Shown one piece after another: positions 53,961 to 59,393 of a DNA stretch of 59,393 nt (its first letter is position 1; every line of letters starts with the position of its first letter). The DNA lies in assembly GCF_000718005.1 (NCBI RefSeq), contig NZ_JODV01000025.1; one strand, given 5' to 3'. The translations under genes were made by a program, and so were the position numbers. The notes beneath the pieces are model-generated. The model was not told the origin of the DNA, ran no database searches, and saw nothing but the letters and a program-made list of their open reading frames with translations. Source of the stretch: Actinoalloteichus_B caeruleus (lineage in GTDB: Bacteria > Actinomycetota > Actinomycetes > Mycobacteriales > Pseudonocardiaceae).

Positions 53961-56900
53961 TGGGCCTCCTCCGGCCTCGGGCGGGGCCGGAGCGCCGGCC
54001 TACGACGGGGCGGATCCGCGAGCCGCGCGGCCATGCCCGCGGCGGTCGGGGCCGAGAACAGTGCCTGAATGGCCAGCTCTCGGCCCAGTACGGTCCGAAT
54101 CCTGCTGATCAGGGTCGTGGCCAACAACGAGTGGCCACCCAGGACGAAGAAGTCGTCGTCGACGCCGACCACGTCGAGCCCCAGCACCTCTGACATCAGA
54201 CCGCAGAGCACCTTCTCCTCCTCGGTCTCCGGCGGTCGGCCACCCGTGGCGGTCGTGCTCCTCGGCGCGGGCAGTCGCCCTCTGTCGACCTTCCCGTTGG
54301 GCGTCAACGGGATCGTCGGGAGCATCTGGACCGAGGCCGGGATCAGGTGTTCGGGTAGCCGGTCGGCCAGGTAACCGCGTAGCTCACCGGCGACCCGAGC
54401 GATCCGCCGCGCCCTGGCGGGGTCGTTGACCAGGGGTACGTCGAGGGCGGGAACGTGCACCCCCGTGTAGGCGGAAGCCTCGCCGGGGAGCAGGACGACG
54501 TCGAAGTGGTCCGGGCGCGTCGTGTTCCACGTGAGCAGCGGTGTCAGCCCCGACCGTTCGGCCCGGACGGCCACCAGTTCCGGGTCCATCGCGGACCGCG
54601 AGGTCTGGCCGGACTCCCCGAGCAGCCGCACGTTGGGCATGCCTGTGATCCGCAGCGGGCCCCCGTGCGCACGTGGGAGGTCAGCCAGGTCGGTCACGTC
54701 CCGCCCCCACACCACCTCGGGGGCCGCAGCCAGGTCCACGGCGTCCACCGGCTGACCGTGCAGCACCACCTCGTACCGGTGCCTGGTCAGTTCGTTGTGG
54801 TGCGCACCGCGTTTGAGACGGATGTCCACCGCGGCGCGGTCCGCGAACCGGGCGAAGAACTCCGGCGCGATCACCAACTCCTTCTCGCCCATCACCGCCT
54901 GCTCCACCGCCACCGGGACCTCCGGTGCCGACGCGGGTAGCCCGGTCCTCGTGGTGTGGATCGCGGTGCGCAGGGCACGCAGCGTGGCGAGGTTCCGCAC
55001 GTCGCCCACGACGATCCGTCCACCGGGTGCCAGCAACTCGAAGGCGCCGTCGAGCACGTGACGGAGGTAGTCCTCGTCGGGGAAGTACTGGACCACCGAG
55101 TTCAGGACGATGGTGTCGAAGAACCCGGTGGGAAGCCCCTCGGTGTCGTCCGCTGCCTGGCACCGCAACACCACCCGGTCGTCGAGCCCGGCGTCGGCGA
55201 CTCGCTCCGACAACCGGTGCACCGCGGGAGCGGAGAAGTCGGTGCCCCAGTACTCCTCGCAGTGCGGGGCCACCTCGGCCAGGACCAGGCCGGAACCGAC
55301 CCCGATCTCCAGGACCCGGCGGGGCCGCAGCCCGAGGATCCGGTCCACGGCGGCGGACCGCCACTCCCGCATCTGGTCCAGCGGAATGGTCTTACCCGTG
55401 TAGGAGTCGTCCCAGCCCGCGAAGTCCTCGCCGAGGGCGGGGTCGCCCTGCGCGGAGTAGACGGAGTCGTAGGTCTCCCGCCACTCCTCGACCGCGTCGC
55501 CGAGTCGCCCGCTTTCCAGGTCCACCGCGTCGGCTGGCGTGACGTACCCGGCCAGTCTCGGATCTCCCGGGCGGTCCTCGCGGATCACGACGACGGCCTG
55601 CCCCACGTGCGGGTGGGTGCGCAGGGCGGCCTCGACCTCGCCCGGTTCGACCCGGAACCCGCGGAGCTTGACCTGGTCGTCGGCTCGCCCCAGGAACTCC
55701 AGCTCCCCGGCCGAGGTCCACCGCACCACGTCGCCCGTGCGGTACATGCGGCCACCGGCCCCCCCGAAGGGGTGGGCCACGAATCGGCTGGCGGTCAATC
55801 CGGGGCGGTGCAGGTAACCTCGTGCCAGCAGATCGCCGGCCACGTACAGCTCACCAGGAACACCCGGGGGGACCAGGCGCAGCCGCTCGTCGAGGACGTG
55901 GACGGAGTTCCCCGCGAACGGGGAACCGATGGGTGCCGTCCTACCGCCCAGCGGGCCGCTCACGGTGGCGCAGACCGTCGTCTCCGTCGGTCCGTAGGCG
56001 TTGACCAGCAGGCGTCCCAGTGCCCACCGCTGGGCCAGATCGGTCGGCAGCGCCTCACCCGCCACGACGATCACCGCCAGGTCCGGCATGGCCCCTTCGG
56101 GAACCGTCGCCAGCACCGACGGTGGAACCGTCAGGTGCGTGATCCGGTTCGAGGTGAGGACACGGGACAGCTCCTCGCCGCTGAGCTGTTCGTCGCGGGC
56201 CACGACCAGTGTCGCACCGGAAGCCAGCGCCATGACCAGCTCCCACACCGAGGCGTCGAAGCTGGGTGAGGCGAACTGGAGCACGCGGTGGCCGGGCCCG
56301 ACCCCCAGCCCGTCGCGGTGCGCCGTGACCAGGCTGGCGAAGCCGCGGTGCGAGACCACGACGCCCTTCGGGGTTCCCGACGACCCCGAGGTGTAGATGA
56401 CGTAGGCCGCGTCATCAGGGTGAGGGGAGTGCCCGGGTGCCGAATCCGGCCAGGCCGCCACCTCCTCCTCGGAGGGCAGGTGGTCGAGGACGAGCACCGG
56501 ACGGGCGTCGGCGACCATGAACGCCAACCGGTCCTCCGGGTAGGCCGGGTCCATCGGGAGGAACGCCGCTCCCGCCTTGACCACCGCGACGGCCGCCACC
56601 ACCGATTCCCAGGACCGGGGGAGCCGCAGGCCCACGAGGTCACCCCGCCGCACACCGCGCTCCCGCAACCATCGAGCCACCCGGTTGGTCCGCGCGTCCA
56701 GCTCGCGGTAGGACAGCACTCTCGACCCGCCGCTCGAGATCGCGACGGCATCGGGGGTCCGCTCGACGTGAACGCCGATCAGATCGGTGAGCACGACGGG
56801 TTCCACGCCCAGTTCGGGGCGGTTCCACTCCGTCAACAGTCTCGTCCGGTCCCCCGAACTGGTCAGCTCCACCTCGCTGACCGGGATGTCCGGGTCGGCC

Positions 56901-59392
56901 AGGACCCCTGTGAGCAGACGACTCCACCGGTCGACCAGGGCGACGATGGTGGCCTCGTCGTACAGGTCGGTCGCGTACTCCACGAACCCCTCGATCCCCG
57001 ACCCGCCAGTGCCGTCGACACCTGGTCGTTCGGTCAACGAGACGAACAGGTCGAACCGGGAGGTCCCGGTCTCCGCCGTCTCCGCCGTCAACCTGAGCCC
57101 GGTGAAACCCACATCCGACGCGGGGGCGTTCTGCAACACCACCGCCACCTGGAACAACGGGTGGTGGGCTGGGGAGCGCTCCGGGTTCAGCACCTCCACG
57201 ACGTGTTCGAACGGCACATCCTGGTGTGCGAACGCGCCCAGGCTCCGTTCCCGTACCCGGCCGACCAGTTCGCGGAAGGAAGGGTCACCGGACAGGTCCG
57301 CGCGGAGCACCAGCGTGTTGACGAAGAACCCGACCGCGTCGTCCAGCGCCACGTCCGACCGGCCGGCGACACCACTGCCCAGTGGGATATCGGTGCCCGC
57401 GCCAGACCGGGACAACAGTGCGGCGAGACTCGCCTGCACCACCATGAACAGCGTCGCGCCACACCGCTCCGCCAGCGAGCCCAACGCCCGGTGGTGGTCA
57501 ACGTCGAACTCGAAGTACCGGCGGGATCCTCGGAACGAGGCGGTGGCCGGACGAGGCCGGTCGGGGGGCAGGGTGGTGAGATCAGGCAAATTCGCCAGTT
57601 CGGAACGCCAGTAGTCGATCTGCTTCGAGTAGAGGCTGTCCGGGTTCCCCGGGTCCCCCAGCAGCTCCCGCTGCCAGAGCGTGTAGTCCACGTACTGCAC
57701 CGCCAGTGGCGTCCAGGACGGGGCGCGACCGGCACGACGCGCCGTGTAGGCGTCGGCCAGGTTCTCGGTCATCGGCGCCATCGACCAGCCGTCACCCGCG
57801 ATGTGGTGGACTACCAGGACCAGTACGTGTTCGTCCTCGGCCAACCTGAACAGCGCCGCGCGCACCGGCGGCTCGGTGGCCAGGTCGACGCACCGCTCCG
57901 CTTCCCGTGAGACCACCTCGGCGAGCTCGCCCTCCGACACGTCCCGCTCTGTCCAGTGCGGACGGGTCGTTCCCGCCGGGAGCACCAGTTGGTGCGGGGC
58001 CCCATCAACCTCGGGGAAGACCGTGCGAAGCGCCTCGTGCCGATCGATGACGTCACCGAGAGCTGAGCGGAGGGCGTGCCGGTCCAGCTCACCCGACAAC
58101 CGGAGCGCCATCGGCATGTTGTAGGCCGGTGAACCGCCGTCCATCCTGTGCACGAACCAGAGTCGCTGTTGCGCGAAGGACAGGGGTACGACGTCCGGAC
58201 GAGCAACTGGGCGCAGCGGCGGGCGTGCCGCCCCCGCCGAGCCCAACCGCCCGGCGAGGCCCCGCACCGTGGGCGCTTCGAACAGCGCCCGGACGGGGAG
58301 TTCCACGCCCAGGACCGCGCGGACCCGGCTCACCAGGCGGGTCGCCAACAGCGAGTGCCCGCCCAACGCGAAGAAGTCGTCGGTCACCGCGACGGCACTC
58401 GCCCCGAGGACCTCGGCGAACAGGTCGCACAGGACCGCCTCGACCGGGGAGGAGGTCCCGCCGTCACCGGCTGTTCCCGGCTCTGAGGGGACCGGCAGCT
58501 TCCGGCGGTCGACCTTGCCGTTGGCGGTCAAGGGGACCGCGTCGATCAGCAGGACCGTCGAGGGCACCATGACGTCGGGGAGGCGCCGGGCGAGGAAGTC
58601 CCGGAGCTCCCCGCCCAGCCGGCCCCGGTCGGACCGCGCCGAGGGGTCGTTCGCCAGCGGTGCGCCCGTGCTCTCGGCCGCTCGGTGGAGGCCGACCGTC
58701 GCGGCGGCCGCGTTCCCGCGGTGCAACACGGCATCGAACGACTCCGGGTCCGCCGACCAGGTGGTGAGGACGGTGATCCCGTGCCGCTCGCCCCAGGTGG
58801 CGATCTCCTCCGGATCCACACCGGCCCGCACCCGCTCGCCTCGTTCGGTGACCAGGCGCGCGTTCGGGATCCCGGTGACCCGGACCGGGATCGCCACCGT
58901 GCCCAACGCGGGCACGGCGCCCACGTCCTCCCAGGCCAGCTCAGGTACCCCAGCCAACCGCAGCACGTCCTCCGGCTGCTTGTGCAGCACCACCTCGTAC
59001 CGGTGCCTGGTCAGCTCGTTGTGGTGTCCGCCCCGCTTGAGCCGCACCTCAACCGCCATGTCCGCCCCGTCGAAGCGGTGGAAGAAGGCCGGTGCGAGCA
59101 TCAGTTCCCTGTCAGCGGACACCGCGCGGTCCAGCGCGGCGCTGTCCGCCCGTACGCCGGCTCGGCGCAGGTGCACCGCCGAGTGCAGTGCTCGGGCCGT
59201 GTCCAGGTTCCGCACGTCACCCAGCACGACCCTCCCGCCCGGTGCCAGCAGCCGGATGGCCCGCTCGACCACCCTGACCAGGTAGGTGGCATCGGGGAAG
59301 TACTGCGCGACCGAGTTGAGCACGATGGTGTCGAAGTGGTCGGTGGGCAGGCCGTCCACCACGTCGGCGGCCTGGTGGCGGAGGACGACCCG
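53957..59392 (-). CDS. NRPS, N-terminally truncated by the window: [MT]-PCP / C-A-MT-PCP
   Basis: About 1811 residues are visible; the frame stays open to the window edge, so the start and the rest of the first module lie beyond it. Visible order: end of an N-methyltransferase (FDTIVLNSVAQYFPD, RLKRGGHHNELTRHRYEVV), A-domain tail (LTANGKVD), PCP (GGHS near 342), C (HHIAGDGWS near 530), A (YTSGSSGTPKG near 1005), methyltransferase (VLEIGVGSG near 1365), PCP (GGHS near 1752). The complete A domain gives D-A-W-T-V-A-A-V-C-K, close to the GrsA phenylalanine code, so N-methyl-Phe or a related aromatic residue is expected. It feeds the next NRPS, whose start it overlaps by 4 bases (ATGA). Confidence 0.95.
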   Translation of the reverse strand, partial: RVVLRHQAADVVDGLPTDHFDTIVLNSVAQYFPDATYLVRVVERAIRLLAPGGRVVLGDVRNLDTARALHSAVHLRRAGVRADSAALDRAVSADRELMLAPAFFHRFDGADMAVEVRLKRGGHHNELTRHRYEVVLHKQPEDVLRLAGVPELAWEDVGAVPALGTVAIPVRVTGIPNARLVTERGERVRAGVDPEEIATWGERHGITVLTTWSADPESFDAVLHRGNAAAATVGLHRAAESTGAPLANDPSARSDRGRLGGELRDFLARRLPDVMVPSTVLLIDAVPLTANGKVDRRKLPVPSEPGTAGDGGTSSPVEAVLCDLFAEVLGASAVAVTDDFFALGGHSLLATRLVSRVRAVLGVELPVRALFEAPTVRGLAGRLGSAGAARPPLRPVARPDVVPLSFAQQRLWFVHRMDGGSPAYNMPMALRLSGELDRHALRSALGDVIDRHEALRTVFPEVDGAPHQLVLPAGTTRPHWTERDVSEGELAEVVSREAERCVDLATEPPVRAALFRLAEDEHVLVLVVHHIAGDGWSMAPMTENLADAYTARRAGRAPSWTPLAVQYVDYTLWQRELLGDPGNPDSLYSKQIDYWRSELANLPDLTTLPPDRPRPATASFRGSRRYFEFDVDHHRALGSLAERCGATLFMVVQASLAALLSRSGAGTDIPLGSGVAGRSDVALDDAVGFFVNTLVLRADLSGDPSFRELVGRVRERSLGAFAHQDVPFEHVVEVLNPERSPAHHPLFQVAVVLQNAPASDVGFTGLRLTAETAETGTSRFDLFVSLTERPGVDGTGGSGIEGFVEYATDLYDEATIVALVDRWSRLLTGVLADPDIPVSEVELTSSGDRTRLLTEWNRPELGVEPVVLTDLIGVHVERTPDAVAISSGGSRVLSYRELDARTNRVARWLRERGVRRGDLVGLRLPRSWESVVAAVAVVKAGAAFLPMDPAYPEDRLAFMVADARPVLVLDHLPSEEEVAAWPDSAPGHSPHPDDAAYVIYTSGSSGTPKGVVVSHRGFASLVTAHRDGLGVGPGHRVLQFASPSFDASVWELVMALASGATLVVARDEQLSGEELSRVLTSNRITHLTVPPSVLATVPEGAMPDLAVIVVAGEALPTDLAQRWALGRLLVNAYGPTETTVCATVSGPLGGRTAPIGSPFAGNSVHVLDERLRLVPPGVPGELYVAGDLLARGYLHRPGLTASRFVAHPFGGAGGRMYRTGDVVRWTSAGELEFLGRADDQVKLRGFRVEPGEVEAALRTHPHVGQAVVVIREDRPGDPRLAGYVTPADAVDLESGRLGDAVEEWRETYDSVYSAQGDPALGEDFAGWDDSYTGKTIPLDQMREWRSAAVDRILGLRPRRVLEIGVGSGLVLAEVAPHCEEYWGTDFSAPAVHRLSERVADAGLDDRVVLRCQAADDTEGLPTGFFDTIVLNSVVQYFPDEDYLRHVLDGAFELLAPGGRIVVGDVRNLATLRALRTAIHTTRTGLPASAPEVPVAVEQAVMGEKELVIAPEFFARFADRAAVDIRLKRGAHHNELTRHRYEVVLHGQPVDAVDLAAAPEVVWGRDVTDLADLPRAHGGPLRITGMPNVRLLGESGQTSRSAMDPELVAVRAERSGLTPLLTWNTTRPDHFDVVLLPGEASAYTGVHVPALDVPLVNDPARARRIARVAGELRGYLADRLPEHLIPASVQMLPTIPLTPNGKVDRGRLPAPRSTTATGGRPPETEEEKVLCGLMSEVLGLDVVGVDDDFFVLGGHSLLATTLISRIRTVLGRELAIQALFSAPTAAGMAARLADPPRRRPALRPRPRPEEAQ

Positions 59393-59393
59393 G

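Noticed and set aside
1..59393. tRNA, rRNA, CRISPR arrays, insertion sequences
   Set aside because: None were recognised on either strand; repeats seen are homologous megasynthase modules or short local duplications.

Overview
The window is very GC-rich with strong G/C third-position bias, tightly overlapping genes, GTG/TTG starts and a SARP regulator. This indicates a secondary-metabolite region of an actinomycete; the genus cannot be fixed from the sequence. Both ends cut through megasynthase genes, so the cluster continues on both sides.

Left part (1-26.6 kb). Two plus-strand modular type I PKS genes end an assembly line. The first holds the tail of a KR module plus a full malonyl-type KS-AT-KR-ACP module. 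The second is KS-AT(methylmalonyl-type)-KR(degenerate)-ACP-thioesterase. A convergent gene encodes a secreted neocarzinostatin-family apoprotein, the carrier fold known from enediyne chromoproteins, although no enediyne PKS is visible. Next come an ABC ATPase/membrane protein pair, a minus-strand freestanding NRPS module (C-like, A, PCP) whose A-domain code reads as asparagine, and an AsnO-like Fe(II)/2-oxoglutarate asparagine hydroxylase. A complete methoxymalonyl-ACP set follows (fkbG-type on plus; fkbK-J-I-H-type on minus), then a DrrA/DrrB-like exporter.

Middle (26.6-31.3 kb). This is a gene-poor seam. It holds a CPBP membrane protease and an alpha/beta hydrolase (minus), a divergent small HTH regulator with a palindromic operator candidate between them, possible gene remnants, and about 1.7 kb without a confident gene upstream of a SARP regulator.

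Right part (33.2 kb to the end). One minus-strand operon of overlapping or nearly abutting genes runs from beyond the window edge. It contains a partial NRPS (MT-PCP / C-A-MT-PCP) and a 5247-residue NRPS (C-A-PCP / C-A-MT-PCP / C-A-MT-PCP / C-A-PCP-TE). These are followed by aspartate decarboxylase (beta-alanine) and a cysteine-synthase-like, argininosuccinate-lyase-like, ATP-grasp and GHMP (threonine-kinase-like) set. That last set fits supply of a diamino acid, probably 2,3-diaminobutyrate. A-domain codes suggest N-methyl-Phe-like, unknown, sarcosine, N-methyl-unknown and Gly as the last residues.

The two halves each end in their own thioesterase and carry their own precursor genes. They are either two neighbouring clusters or one cluster with two assembly lines; the sequence alone does not decide.
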